Positions 11,966 to 24,637 of a stretch of DNA of 64,000 nt are shown piece by piece. Location of the stretch: contig NC_035171.2 in the NCBI RefSeq assembly GCF_001659605.2, forward strand, positions 24,407,825-24,471,824, in the 5' to 3' direction. The translations under genes and the position numbers were made by a program. The first letter of the stretch is position 1. Every line of letters begins with the position of its first letter. Below the pieces are notes generated by a model. The model did no database searches. It had not been told where the DNA came from and worked only from the letters and a program-made list of their open reading frames with translations. This DNA is from Manihot esculenta (lineage: Eukaryota; Streptophyta; Magnoliopsida; Malpighiales; Euphorbiaceae).

Positions 11966-14900
11966 AAGAAAGAAAACAAAAAGGTTGTTTTAGGCAGTGT
12001 TTGCTTTTTTAGTCTGATGATTTTGGGTTAGGTACCAACCATATTTCCATATAATGGTTTCATGGTAAAAGCTGGTTTTGAATGACTTGGGGATTCAAGG
12101 AAAGAAAGAAAAGAAAAGAAAAGAAAGTCTTTTTTGTATGTAACTACAACTTTAGCAAAAAATAGTAGTTTATTTAACTGGGGAATATTAATTAAACTTG
12201 TAATTTTTGCACCTGGAATTCTGTACAAAAGATTATATATATAAAAAAAGAAAAAAAAGGGCAGCTTTCTTCTCTAGTTGATGTTTCTTAAGGTTCTATA
12301 AATGGGTGTGTGATGATGATTGATTTTCCTTTGAATCATATTAAGGAACTTCAAATGGTGGGCTGGTGGGCTTTGGTTTTGTGCATATGTATTAAACCAT
12401 CTTAATCAACCCGCTGCTCATTTAACCGGTTCAAAAGAAAATCGCCGGTTGGATCTGCGTGAGATCGAATGGTGGAGGATGATTAGGGTTTGTTTTAATG
12501 TTGGGGTGCGGTGGGGTACTGACCAGTGATCAGTGAGCAGTACTACGACTGATAGAGCTCATCTGCAGAGGACACAGGGTTTCTTTACTGTAGCTTGGAG
12601 GGAGGCTGTTGCTTTCTTTCCACAGGCAGAGAGAGAAGCGTGGAAAATAAAAAAAATAAAAAATTGACCAATCATTTTAAAACTGAGCTAATTATTTTTC
12701 CTGTGGTAACCGTGTGCTTGGTTTTCTTTGTGGAAAAATAATTTGAATGTTCCAAATATTTTTTGAAAAAAATATTATTTTTTGTTTAATTATAATATTA
12801 AAAAATAAGATATATTAATAAATCTATTTATAAAAATTGGGTTATTTCTTTTTTGTGTATAAAAATGTTTTTTATTAATAAATTTTTTGATTGTTTTAAA
12901 TAAATAAAAATAAAAAATATTTTCTTGAAACATATATTTCGTGAGTTAAATATAGCCTTATTCTTCTAAAGAAAAAGATAAATAAGTGTTAGTAAAATTT
13001 AAAAAATTACTTTCGTTTAACTTTGTTGATTTATAATTAATAATTAATTAAGAAAAACAATAATAATTAATATAATAAATACTTTTTATTTAAAAAAAAT
13101 TTAAAAATATGACTGCGAATTAGCATATCTTTCAGCTAAAATCTCATTGAATTCCAGTCTCTCAAGTATAACCAAAAAAATCTGCTCATTGATCTTTAAA
13201 AATTGGCAACTTTAATAACAGAAAAAAAAAAAAAAAAAACTTTGCATACCACAAATGAAGTTCTTTACAACGCAACAAAGGATCAAAACACGTAGTATTG
13301 CCCTTAACAACTGTGGGGACAATCTCATGACCTGCAGCCATTGATGGGCTATTGGGAACCTATCCTTTCTCTGTTTCTCTGCCTGGTCCATGAATGCCAA
13401 GCAAAGATTTTAAAGGGTCCAGGATTTGAGGTAGTGTGACTGCTGCAGTTGGGACCGGTTTGGCTCTATGCAGCTTATGGCTGTGGGTTTGGTCTCAGAG
13501 TTGGGCCATTCCTCTTAGCCTAGCCAATTATACTAGGAGAGTGGTTCTGGCTCCTTAGCTTGTCTCAAGAAACTTTGATAAGTAAGGATAATTTTTATCT
13601 CGATCAGATTTATATGAATTCATATTATTAATAAATAAAATTTTATATAAGTTTTACTATAAAAATTTTCTTTTCAAAAGGTTACAAAGTGAATTTCATC
13701 AAACGTCCGTAACAAAAATTAAATTCGATTCAAATCTATCATAAAATATAAAATTAATGGATCTGCATCAAAAAATAAATTTAAATGTAATTATAAACTT
13801 TTTTTCAATTGAAAACAATTTAAACATTAAATTTTCATTTTATTAATAAAATAATTATGCTATTATGCTTTAACATTAATCAACCATAAATTAAAAATGT
13901 TAACTTAAAATAGAATCAACTGAATTATTATACATATTAAAATTAATAGATACTAAATTATTATAAATTACCGTTATAAAAAAATAAGTTTGAATAACTA
14001 AATTATCATGATACTTTAACAACAAATTTTTGAAAAAAAAAATTTTTATTAGAGTACAAAATCTTAAAGATTAAATTATTTTTCACTAAAAACTTGTAAT
14101 TCAACGTAGATTTTATAAAATCTCAAAAATTATATTATAAAGTAGGACAAATGTATAATTTGATCTTTCATCTTTTCATGAAAAGTCATTTTACTCTATT
14201 AATTTTATTTTTATGCTATTTACTTCTTTATCTTTTAAATTTTGAATAATTTAATTTCATTTATGAGATAATATACATATCACCATTTCAATTTTTAATT
14301 ATTAAATAAGTTAATTTTTATAAATAAATTAATTTTTTGATGTGATAATATATGAATATCACATGTCAGGATTTAAATTATTTCACCATTTGAAAGTTAA
14401 AGAAATAAATAAGACAAAATTATATTCACAGGTTTAGTCTGATAATAAGTGCACCTGAATAAATTTGAGATATTTCAGATTCTACATCTCCAATTTTCAT
14501 TTTTATTTCAAATATAAGACAAAATTAAAATTGAGAGAATAAAATGAATTTTTATAAAAAGGCGAGAGTTTTACCTTATAAACACATAAAGCAAAGTTTA
14601 ACATACATGCTTTATTTTGCTTATCAGCCACTTAAGTTGTCATTGGTACTAGAAAAGGAGATGGACAACATTCTGATCGAGTCATTCTTCTTCGCTTTTG
14701 TTTTTGTTTCAAAACCTAATTTGCTTCGTTTTCTAACTGAATTTGATAATTTATTTTGCTTAGTTTATTTTAATTTCACTTCTGTATTTGTTGGAAAATT
14801 TTGATTTAAATCATTTTCAAAATTTTTTGTCAAATTTGGTAAAACTTTTTCAATTTAAACTCAGTAGCTCAATTAGCTCAATCAACTAAAGAATCAATAA

Positions 14901-15959
14901 ATTTATAATTTTTTTATGTAAATAAAAAACCATAAATTTTGATTATTGAGTTAAATTGAGTTTAAATTAAAATTTGCAGATAAATTTCAATAAAAATTGA
15001 GAATGGGTCAAATTAATATAAACACAGATGAATTTAAACCTTTAGCTTTTTTTCTCTCCTTTTCTCGAATACCAAACATGGGTATGAATTTTTAGATAAG
15101 TTTTTATTTAGCTAATCAAAGGTAACCATGTTTCTTTTTTCTTTTAAGGTTATTGATATGGTAAGTCAGTTAGCATGCAATATTGGAATACATTTCCCTC
15201 AAATTAATTTTAAAATTTTAATAGAGTTTTAACAAATTTAGAAACTTAGCTTATTATTTCAAGAAAAAATAGATTAGGTTTTAAAAAAAATTTAAAAATT
15301 TTAGATTATTTTTAAAATTATGTCTAACAAAAAAAATATTGAAAGTAAATTAGGTTTTTTTTTTTCTCAATTTTCAGTATATAGTTAAATTATAAGAATA
15401 TATCTAAAACTATATTTCAAAGATAAAAATATAGAACCAATCAATTTTAATTTATTGATATTGGAGTTATTTTTAAATTATGAGCTTTTGAATTTAAATT
15501 TCAAAACAAAATTAATTATAAAAATAAAATTAACCATAAAAATAATTGAAATATTAATATTAAAATAGTAAACAATTTTTAAAACAATATAGTTTGTAGC
15601 AATATTATTGTTATTAATAGTTATTTTTTTAGCATCAATAATAATTAAAATACCTATAATTATAATTTTATAGTAACAACGTACTATAATTATATGTTAT
15701 TATTATAAATTTACAGTAACAAACATTATATTTTTTAAAGCAAAAAATTTTACTATTGATTTTAATATTTCTTATGGTGATTCAAATTTAACACTATACT
15801 ATACTTCGTTTTACGGAACGTATTTTTCAAAAAAATATTTTTTATATTTTTTGATATTTGATTACTTAAGTGCTGAAGAAATGAGAAGTACTAGGGTATA
15901 TAAGAGCATACACATCAAAAATTAAATAGTGAGTTTACTTGACACCACTGTGTTTGATA
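11966..15959. other. LOG 3' region and intergenic DNA
   Basis: The first 280 bases or so should be the LOG 3' untranslated region and terminator. After that comes a moderately GC-rich stretch (12420-12650), then AT-rich filler. A run of 18 A at about 13222-13239 precedes a less AT-rich patch (13240-13560) with no convincing frame. Nothing else was recognised. Confidence 0.45.
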
Positions 15960-17640
15960 TGTAGATCTTCTGCTATGTCATGGTAAAGATTCATGTAAGT
16001 GTTGAAGGAACTTCTCCTTGGAAACTACTGAAGAGGAGTTTGTCCTCCTCTTCTACTTGGCCCTCTGCCCTGAGATGTGGCTAAAGTTGTTGATTGAGCT
16101 GTACTATTATAAGTTGTCTGCTGGAATTGTGCCATCTTGACTTCATTAGAACACTCACGTGCCATGTGTCCCTTCTATCCATATTTGTAACAAGCTGTAG
16201 TCCCAAACCAACAAGGCCCTTTCTGCAGCTTTTCACATCTGACACATCCAAAGCTATCTAAACCAGAACTTGAACCATTGCTCATTCCCAGGCTAGACTT
16301 CAACCTATTTCAGAACTTGTTCTTCTTGGTTTTCTTAGTGGACCTACTCCATTTATTGTTTCCTATGGCAGCTGTACTTAGGAAAGAGAAATCAAGCTTC
16401 CCTATTCTCGAGACCTTAGAACTTAATAATTGTGCCATCTGTTGTTTCACTGTCCCCTGAACGATGACACTAGCCTTCATCTTTCTAGTTGCATCTACTA
16501 TGACATGGAAACTCTCTTTCTGCTACTACAATCACAAAGGAATACCTGGAGTGAAGTCTCATGGAATACCTCTTAGCTTTCTTCTACTCTCATAGAGGAA
16601 TGAATATCTAGAGTGAAGTCTCATGGAATACCTTTTAGCTTTCTTCTACTCTCATAGATGAATACCTAGAGTGAAGTCTCATGGAATACCTCTTAGCTTT
16701 CTTCTACTCTATATCATAAGCTTGACCCACATACTATTGCAATTCCAGAAACTTATTTGTGTACTCATCCACACTCATCTCTTTGGTCTGTCTCAACTGC
16801 TAAAAATCTATGGCCTTCAACTCCCTTGAACTATATAGAAAAGCTCAACTTATAAAATCACTTGCAAATTGTTCCTAGACAAGTTGTCCATTTTGATTCC
16901 ATATAGTTCTTAAACCACGCTTTGGCCTACTTGCACTTTAGAGTGAACCTTGCAATTTGAATGGATCTGCTACTTTAATATACTCGAACGGGTCATCTCC
17001 CTCCTTGTACTTAAGAGCATCCAACTTCAGATAGTCTATCATTTTCACCTTGTTCCTTGCTGATGGGTTAGGTCTAGGTGGTTGGATTATAAGGATTATT
17101 GGTTCTACTAGGGGAGGAGGTGATAGTGATATTGTATTCTCTAGGTTAGGGTTTGTTAGATTTTGTTAATATGGTGGAGGTGAGTACATGGGGTAGGGTG
17201 AATATGGTGGGTAATATAATGGGGTGGATATAGTGGGTAATATGGAGGGTAAGGCATGTACGAAGGTAAGGATGGTAGTTGGAGTAATCCGATGAATCTC
17301 CCATCGAATGCCCGAGTCCTTATGGGTAATACTAATACTAAAGTAGATAAGTTGCTCTTGGGCCTGAATGCCTCCTATTCCTCTTTTAGACTCTCCCACA
17401 CCCTCTCTTTCTAAATCCATACGCAAAATTTTATCTCTCCTCTTTTCATCTCCCACTAATTCTCTATCATCTACAGACATCCTACCCGAATCTGTCCTCC
17501 TTCTACTTACATGAAAAGATCTAGGGTTCCTTGATGCTTCTTCCTTATTACTTCTGTTTGCTCGTGCTCTTGATGGAGCAGTAGAGGGAAAGGCATCCCT
17601 ACCTTTATTTTCGGGTGGGGCACTGGTCAATCATGCAGAT
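15960..17640 (-). pseudogene. Gypsy gag, decayed
   Basis: Read on the minus strand, this is the gag region of a Ty3/gypsy element. It begins near 17630 with a 154-codon open stretch (to 17166) of charged, then Pro/Tyr-rich sequence. Near 16140-16200 it has a zinc-knuckle remnant that reads ACYKYG, a stop, then KGHMARECS: the second cysteine has become Tyr and the chain is interrupted. Several stops and shifts lie between. The element's pol and 3' LTR should continue to the left but are not recognisable beyond 15960, so it is truncated. It lies directly downstream (minus sense) of the primer-binding site at 18011-18023 and the LTR at 18027-19876. A family assignment beyond gypsy, perhaps Tekay-like, is an inference. 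Confidence 0.75.
16541..16720 (-). repeat. Triplicated ~60-bp unit in decayed gag
   Basis: Three successive units contain GAATACCT.GAGTGAAGTCTCATGG followed by a TTAGCTTTCTTCTACTCT segment. They begin at about 16539, 16600 and 16660. They differ by small changes, which points to slippage or unequal exchange after the gag had lost function. Confidence 0.75.
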
Positions 17641-17867
17641 TGACATAAGCCACGCATCTTGTCTTTTGAAAAACATCATTAAATATCAAAATATATCATA
17701 TGGTTCATGTGAATACATCTGAACCCACAATATACATATCATATAATTAATGCGCATGTATATGTTCATGGCATTACACATAAGTATATATATATATCAA
17801 GACAGGACATTGCATCCTATCCCTAGTGGATATGTATTTCCCTAGTTGTTCTTACCTTCTAATATCT

Positions 17868-17957
17868 TTTTTTTTGAAATGGGGAGTGGGGGATTCGAAC
17901 CTGAAATCTCTCAGATTTACTCGGATGTACTTACCATCAGGCTAAGCCTGTGAGTGC
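17868..17957 (-). mobile_element. tRNA-derived SINE, 90 bp
   Basis: The 90-bp insert is flanked by an exact 15-bp target duplication, TACCTTCTAATATCT, at 17853-17867 and 17958-17972. On the minus strand it starts GCACTCACAGGC, contains an A-box-like TAGCCTGATGGTAAG and a perfect B-box-type GGTTCGAATCC, and ends in a short A run. Those are the parts of a pol III promoter plus an A tail. It sits in the untranslated leader of the decayed gypsy element, so it is younger than that element. Duplication and boxes are seen directly; SINE is the inferred class, since a solitary tRNA pseudogene that retroposed would look alike. Confidence 0.8.
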
Positions 17958-18010
17958 TACCTTCTAATATCTATGAGCCCAACTCTCTAGGTCCAATCTC
18001 ATAAACTTAG

Positions 18011-18023
18011 GGCTTTGATACCA
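18011..18023 (-). other. Primer-binding site of gypsy element (tRNA-Met type)
   Basis: The minus strand reads TGGTATCAAAGCC three bases inside the LTR end. It resembles the TGGTATCAGAGC site complementary to plant initiator tRNA-Met, and fixes the polarity of this element as minus. Confidence 0.7.
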
Positions 18024-18026
18024 TTC

Positions 18027-19876
18027 TATAATGATCTGATAACTGTACTGCTACTGTCGCTAGAATTCAAATCAACTTAAGGTCACCTGAGGCCGTAGCA
18101 AGCCTATTATACATTCTGATACATTTGATATAATCACAACATGATCTCTAAAACATATATAAAATATTTCTATAGTATGAACCAAACTTGGTATGTGCGT
18201 ACATCCATAATTGTGAACATAAACCTATACTAGAGCCCTTATCAAATGCTCCAGTGTAGTCATCATTCCATACCACAGTTTGATTCAAATATAACATGAA
18301 TTTCAAAAGAATTATATACTAAGATCATCGACAAGGGGATTATTAAATAATTTCTAAGCACCGCACAATACTAAACCATAAAAATATTACATGTGTACAA
18401 CTAAACTATTACACAAAGAACTATACCCAAGGAATTTGCTGAACTCCCACACTAGCTTTGATCCTGCAAACCTGGGGTTAGGGGAAAGGGATAAACTACT
18501 ATAGCCTAGTGAGTAAAAACATGACATAAAACAGTTTAATAAATATAGGTTCACATATATGCGTCATAATACAAATAAATTACAACATGATAAACTTGTC
18601 ACCAGTAACCCTCCATAAAATCCAATAGTGTCCGGCTCACAACGGGATTCCTCAGAACTTCCTCTTAACATAATATACATGAAATTCATGATGCATGAGC
18701 ATGCTTAAAATATTTGGTTTGATTAAAATAAGAGTTTAGTTTAGTTCTACTAATCTCTTACAAACACAAGCCTCACTTTGTAGCAGTTATCTCACTACTA
18801 GTTTCTACGGCCTTCCAAATCTAATCTTAAACTGATGGACCCGAATGAGAGGCCAAACATAAATTTTATAAAATTTAAAACTACTCTAAGAAATCCCTAA
18901 AAGCATACTAAAAAAAACGTAAAAAATAGACTAAAAATGGCTAAACAGGGGATTTTCGGCGATAGTTTCGGCGGCCTAAAGTCTTGTTACAGATTCAAAA
19001 ATCCCATCTTTTGAAAATACTTGTGGTGGTAAAAGCTGCATGTCTTAAGTGCAGGTTCGGCGGTTAAAGGGACCTTTGAAGGCTGAACCTAGGTTCTGGC
19101 TTCACGACAACCTGATTCTGCATTAAGAATTCAGTCCCAAAACTTAAACATAGGTATATTTTTATCAAAATTAGCAATTACAAGACCTTCACAGGCCCGA
19201 AAATAAGCTAAAACTACTAAAAAACATCACATGTAAGCATCAAATAAGGATTTACTTATAAATTTCATGATTGGGGTCATAAAACCCCCAAACCTTTACA
19301 TGCAAGCCAAACACCGTAAAACAATCTACACATTCAGTCCTAATATTCAGAGCAACAAAAAGGCAAAGATTAAATCTTACTTTATTGAGAAAAACACCCA
19401 AAATAGATGGTGAAGGCAAGGATGGAAACTTACTCTTGATTAAACTTTTAGAGTCTTTAATCTTTAATCTCAAAGCACAATAAGTTAAAATACTTTAGAA
19501 TCTAATAATTTGAAACTTAATAAGTAAGAAAATTTTGGGAAAAAGATTAGTGCTCTCCTCTGCATAAAAAGAGAGAAATTCTCCCAATTTTATATTGATA
19601 TCTATTTATAGGTGTATTGGAAAGACCACCTTCGGCGGCCGAATAATTACCTTTGATAGCCGAAGGTGAGATTTTGTTTTAAAATCATTTCATTCATTTT
19701 ATTTCATTTTCATTTTTTTATTCTCAAAATATATTTTCAAAAATACTTAAAATTCTTTTGGAAAATCCCATTTTTACCCTTCTCAAATTTTTGATTTTGA
19801 GATTTTGGATTTCAACAGAGATTCCATTAATACTAGAATTTGAATTTCTAGTACTAGAATTTAGCCGGGAATTACA
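18027..19876 (-). mobile_element. Degraded gypsy LTR (5' LTR of minus-strand element)
   Basis: The left end (TATAATGATCTGATAA) matches, with changes, TGTAACGACCCGAAAA at the complementary end of the LTR at 27997-30308. The following segment with AAGGTCACCTGAGGCCGTAGCAAGCC matches as well. The right end TTTAGCCGGGAATTACA matches the other terminus. Inside are worn copies of the TTCGGCGGCCGAA module (around 18955, 19053 and 19630) and a TATA-like box near 19605. It belongs to the same superfamily of LTRs as the two better preserved copies but is much older. Its inner edge abuts a primer-binding site and gag, so it is the 5' LTR of a minus-strand element. Confidence 0.75.
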
Positions 19877-20573
19877 AATAATTCTTCCTACAAGAGACTG
19901 ATAGGTATCCTTTTGTATCTTACTTCCAGCAGGTCTGACATCTCATTTGTTGTTCAACAGTTTAGCCAATTCCTTGACAATCCAACATTAGTACACATCA
20001 AACCATAGAGTTCTTAGGTACATCAAAGGTTCTTCTGGAGCTGGTTTATTCTTTTCATCTGATTTTGTTCTGCATCTAAAGGCATTTAGTGACTTAGATT
20101 GGGTAAGATAGCTAAACACTAGATAATCAGTAACTGATTTTCTCATTTTTCTTAGTTCTTTCTTAATTTCTTATAAAGTCAAGAAGCAATCCACCATGTT
20201 TCATTCATCTTCAAAAGCATAATATAGAGCTCTTGTAGTTACTATTTGTGAAGTATAGTGACTGTTCTATTTTTTTTAATGATCTGCATATAGCTCATAA
20301 TAACTAGCTCTACTATTTTGTGATAACAAAGCTGCTTTTCAAATTGCAGCTTATCTTACTTTTCATGAGCACACAAAAAATATTGAGATTGATTGTCTTG
20401 TGATCCAAGAAAAAGCTGAACAGGATCTAATCAAATTTTTACCACTTCATCTAAAGATCAGTTAGCTGATATTTATACTAAACCACTTTGCGATGCTCCT
20501 TTCCATACTTTATTAGTCAAGCTAGGAATGGTAAATCTATACTCTCCAACTTACACATGGGAGGGGGAAGGGG
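19877..20573 (+). pseudogene. Copia RNase H fragment, decayed
   Basis: Translation in shifting frames gives the end of a Ty1/copia polyprotein: LIG-LLYLTSSRSDISFVVQQ near 19900-19960, an RNase H stretch with FCDNKAAFQIAAYLTFHEHTK near 20320-20375, and a tail with LADIYTKPL near 20465-20495. A purine tract (GGGAGGGGGAAGGGG) just before 20574 looks like the polypurine primer of the 3' LTR. It holds many stops and shifts. The gypsy LTR ending at 19876 cuts off everything upstream, so the gypsy element may have inserted into this copia element. Confidence 0.75.
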
Positions 20574-20800
20574 TTATTAGATGATATAGTAGCAAAAAAG
20601 AAAGGGAAGGAAGACGCCAAAATCTTTAAGCTATTATAATGGTTTTAATCTTGTGAGACACCTGACATTAGTTAAATAGCGAAGATAGATTTAGTTAGTT
20701 TATCGATGTAATTATAAAGCAGCTTAGCTACTAGAAGAATGATATCTTTTGTATTTTTCCCATTTTATAGTAACAAAAATCCTTCTTCCAATTGTTTTCT
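20574..20800 (+). repeat. Putative 3' LTR of decayed copia
   Basis: The segment directly after the polypurine tract begins TTATTAGATGATATAG and runs to a TTCCAATTGTTTTC stretch. Position argues for an LTR, but there is no partner copy in the window and the right end is a guess. Confidence 0.35.
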
Positions 20801-22011
20801 TTTTTATGAGTTGCAAAACTCACAATTTTTTTCTCATTTAATTCCATAATTTTCCTATAATTTTGATATAAATATTTAATTTTATTTGAAATTTAATTTT
20901 GGACAGATTTTTTAGCAGAAGTTGAGAAAAGGAACAAAAAGAGGATGAATTAAAGGATTTTTGGACTGGGAAGTTACAACCTTGACCGCCACCTCAGCAG
21001 ATTTTGCCAACTAAGGATAAGATCAATTTCAAGTTGGATCAAATTGAATTAAACTAATCAGATTAGGATAGAGATAAGATCAGAGTAGTAGAGTTTATTT
21101 TAAATTATTAAATTTTATCTTTTTGTGTCTATATAAAGACTCTAGAATTAAATATAGATCATCATATTTTACCTCTCTCCCTCCTTTCCTCTCTTGCAGC
21201 CCCCTCCTTTTTCTCCTTCTTTTCCTTAGTTGTTGCAATTTTATTATGGCTTTTAGAGGCTAAACAATTATTTTTAGTTGAAGGTTAAATTAAATTGAGG
21301 TTTTATTTAAGTCCCTCCTTTTTCTCCTTCTTTTCCTTAGTTGTTGCAATTTTATTATGGCTTTTAGAGGCTAAACAATTATTTTTAGTTGAAGGTTAAA
21401 TTAAATTGAGGTTTTATTTAAGTTGTGAGGTTATGCACTTTAATTCTATTAATCTTATTTCTATTTTCTGTTAATTTCTGATTTCGAGAAACACTGCTTC
21501 CATTGTTATTTTCTTGAGAATTCAAGAGGTCTATTGAATTTTTTGGGAAAACAACATACAGCTAATTAATTTAATTAAATCCGTAATTGTTTAATTGAAT
21601 TAATAACAATTAGAAATTAATATATTAGTTTATGTTAAGAAATTGGTAGATTTAATTTAAATAAATTGTGTGTTTTTATTGATCAAGTTTGAGTTTTCTC
21701 TCTCAATGCAGTTGACTAATTAAATCTACACGTGTGTTTGGGTTATTAGTTAATTAGAAATTAATTTAAGCGCGAAGCAGATTAATTTATTCATAAGGAA
21801 AAATTGATAGAATTCGTGTGTTTGACCACTATAACCAAACAATAGATAATGACATGAATTATTTTTCTAACTAATTATCAATTGCATAATATCTCAATTT
21901 GATTACCTTCGAAAGTTTTAATTAATTATTTATTTCTCAAATTTCAATTGTATTATTTATTATTTTTCTTTTAAGTTTATATTTATTGCCTTGCAAAAAC
22001 TCTCTTCTTTT
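20801..22011. other. Intergenic DNA between copia remnant and CACTA element
   Basis: No gene recognised. It contains the tandem duplication at 21202-21423 and the left flank of the CACTA element. The stretch at 21170-21240 (TC-rich, then TTGCAGCC) has a leader-like look but no reading frame follows. Confidence 0.4.
21202..21423. repeat. Perfect 111-bp tandem duplication
   Basis: Two head-to-tail copies, 21202-21312 and 21313-21423, begin CCCTCCTTTTTCTCC and end TTTTATTTAAGT, with no difference visible by eye. Such identity in non-coding DNA suggests a recent event or an assembly artefact. Confidence 0.9.
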
Positions 22012-22026
22012 CACTACAAAAATTTT

Positions 22027-22290
22027 TCGGAATAGTAACGAAAAATTTCTGTTATTGATTAGTAACGGATTAATAACGGATATCATGTAAAGAACAAAAT
22101 AGTAACAGATTAAATAATCTGTTATTAAATTCTGTAACGGATACATATCCGTTACATAATTTGTTCAATGGGCCCAAAATTAGTAACGGATGAACAAATT
22201 CGTTACTAAATTGTTTTCTATTTAGTTATTTAGTAACGGATAAAGTATCCGTTACAAAAGTTAAATTTAGTAACGGATGTGTCTGTTACT
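22027..22290. repeat. Left subterminal repeats of CACTA element
   Basis: Repeated words TAGTAACGGAT, ATCCGTTAC and near variants occur in both orientations. Arrays of this sort are where the DNA-binding transposase protein attaches in En/Spm-like elements. Confidence 0.75.
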
Positions 22291-24637
22291 AAAATTGAAA
22301 TCCCTAATATATGAAATCCTGTATTTTCCCTTTCTCAATCACACAAATTGACTTCTCCTTTCCCGACATTTGAACAAAATTTTCCAAAACCTCTCTTCCC
22401 GCTGTCAACGCCGTTGCTGCATCCGCTGGTGGTGGCTGCTTCTTCTATTTTCGCCACCGCTCCCTCTGGTCGTCGTCGTTGCTTCCGTCAGTCCAGTCCG
22501 TCTGCCATTCGGTGCTGCTCCTCGTCCTCAGTCACGCCGCTGCTGCGTCTGCTGGTAGTGGTTGGTTCTTCTCTTTCCTCCGCTGCTCCTTTTGGTCATC
22601 ATTGCTGCATCATCTAATTCTCATCGGCGCATCCACTGGTCCAGTCCTTCTGCTGTCCGGTGCTGCTCCTCGTCCTCAATCATGCCTCTGCTATTTTCGC
22701 CTCATCCGCTGGTCCAATCACTACAGGTTTGAATTAATTTTGAGATTGTGATTTCAAATGCTCTCTTTTTTGTGTAAATTATTGAAATGGGTTGTTGAAT
22801 TTTATTGATATGTTAATGTGAGATTATTGAAATGAGTTGTTGAATTTTTTTGTGTGATTATAATGTGTTGTTTGCTTGCTGTTTGTTGTTTTCATTGTTT
22901 CTTGTTGTGAATTTTTCATCAAGTGAATTTATTTGCACTCTTTCTATTTAATGCTTTGGATGGTTGGTTGGTCTTTGTTGTGGCTGTTTTTCGTGATTCC
23001 AATAGCTTTTGAAGAAAATCCATAAAATTGATAATTGGAAGAAATATTAAGGTCTTCTGAAATTAAATATAGAAGAATGATATTTTGAGCAATATGTCTT
23101 TCATTAAAAATTCTAAAAGCTAAATTAAAATTTAAAAAATTCAACACAATGATAAGTTACTCCATAATTGAATTAAATTTTCAATGATAATTCCAAATAT
23201 TGAAAAAAAAACTCGGTTTCCAATTCATTAAATATTTTGAACTTTTCTTTTCTTGGTGAGATGTTGAAATAATTGTCATGTTTAAAGGATTTATTGGAAT
23301 CTTATGTAAAGTATCTCTTGGAATCTTTTTAAAATGAGTGCTTAAACCATTTTGATAAAAAAAAATGAAATTTTAATTTTTCTTTGAGTGAAATGTATTA
23401 AGGTTCCGGAAACAAATATTTTCTCAAAAACTAACTTATTTTCTATTTTTTAATTTTAATTTAAAAATAAAATATATTAATAAATTTATATATATATGTG
23501 TTAATAAAATTGCCAAAAGTACAGAAAATGACTCTTTTTAAAAAGAAGTCATTTTCCTTAAAATACTTAATTTTTTCTTTGACTAGAAAAATATTTTCCA
23601 TTAACTAATTTCTTTGAATGTTCTAAATCTTAGGAAATGTGAAAAATATTTTCTTGGAAGATGTTTTATGTGAAACAAATGGACGCTAAGTGTTCAATTC
23701 ATATTCTGTGACACAACATTGTATGAACATTTGAAGATCGATGGTGATTGTAAAGACTTAAATTGACTAATTTGGGTAAGTTTAATGTCAGTCCTTGTCT
23801 CGACTGAATGTTTATTTTGGAGGTGCTGATAACAAGGCTTATGGTCTCCTCTTCCTTAAATTTAAAAATATTTCATGGTAGTTATATTTTATTTTCACTT
23901 GATTATTTAGATGAAGTGTAGTCAAATGAACTCAAAGTATATCGGACTTGGTAGATTTTCCTGGTTTTGGAGTGATAAAAGTTTAATCAAATGAACACAA
24001 GATATATTGGACTTTGTAAATGTTCCTAGTCTGGTTGAGTTGAAGGGAGCTTCTCTTTGTCTTCGTCAACTTTCAAATTGATAGTCATTTTCTTTGGTTG
24101 GATGAATTAATTGATATAGTCATCTTTCAATAACTTAGATTGTGATTGAAATTCAATATGCAAAAATGATAGAAACAGAAAGTGCAAATGAGTGGTTGGA
24201 AGGTACTTGTACTTGTGGAAGGATAAGGGTGATGGCAAATATGATTTTTTACTGAAGAAGCTTGATAATTAATATATTATTACAAACTTTATCTATATGT
24301 GTCATAAGCTTGATTTGATGTGATGAACGATATAATTTCATGTTGCATGTAGTATGGGATTACAGGAGACATAAATTATCCGTCCATAATACAAAAATAA
24401 ACCATATACAGCAGAACCACTACAGATCTCCCAATTAGATCAATAACTCTTAGCTTCTATTTCACCCCTTTAAAAAAGGCTTCTCCTTTCTCATTTTCTT
24501 AGCAGATTTCCGGATGAAATTATTTTTTTTCAAATTATATTACTTAAATACAAGTACATATCAATTTAGTTCTTTTTAGATGAGGATGTCGTTTTGACCG
24601 TTATGACCAACTCTTTTCTAGGTATAATAGGTACAAT
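22291..24637. other. CACTA interior without transposase core
   Basis: The stretch 22350-22740 is rich in C/T and CCG triplets, giving overlapping Ser/Arg-rich frames in several registers, and is more likely an untranslated leader or first exon than a conserved protein. From 22740 to 24600 the sequence is AT-rich and shows none of the motifs expected of a CACTA transposase. This is where the main gene would lie in a complete element. Confidence 0.5.

Noticed and set aside
13212..13400. A 62-codon minus-strand frame in a less AT-rich patch next to an A18 run
   Set aside because: No domain is seen, the A run lies on the wrong side for a retroposed copy of that frame, and no duplication was found.
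17883..17950. A possible tRNA gene (GGTTCGAATCC on the minus strand)
   Set aside because: No cloverleaf can be completed, and the exact flanking duplication and A tail show a retroposed SINE.
22348..22751. Three overlapping Ser/Arg/Pro-rich frames
   Set aside because: All read the same CCG/CTT-rich stretch in different registers, inside the CACTA element. More likely a leader than three proteins.
24030..24060. A stretch like miR159 (GTTGAGTTGAAGGGAGCTTCT)
   Set aside because: About 15 of 21 positions match and the expected long foldback partner is not seen nearby. It lies inside the CACTA element and looks like chance.
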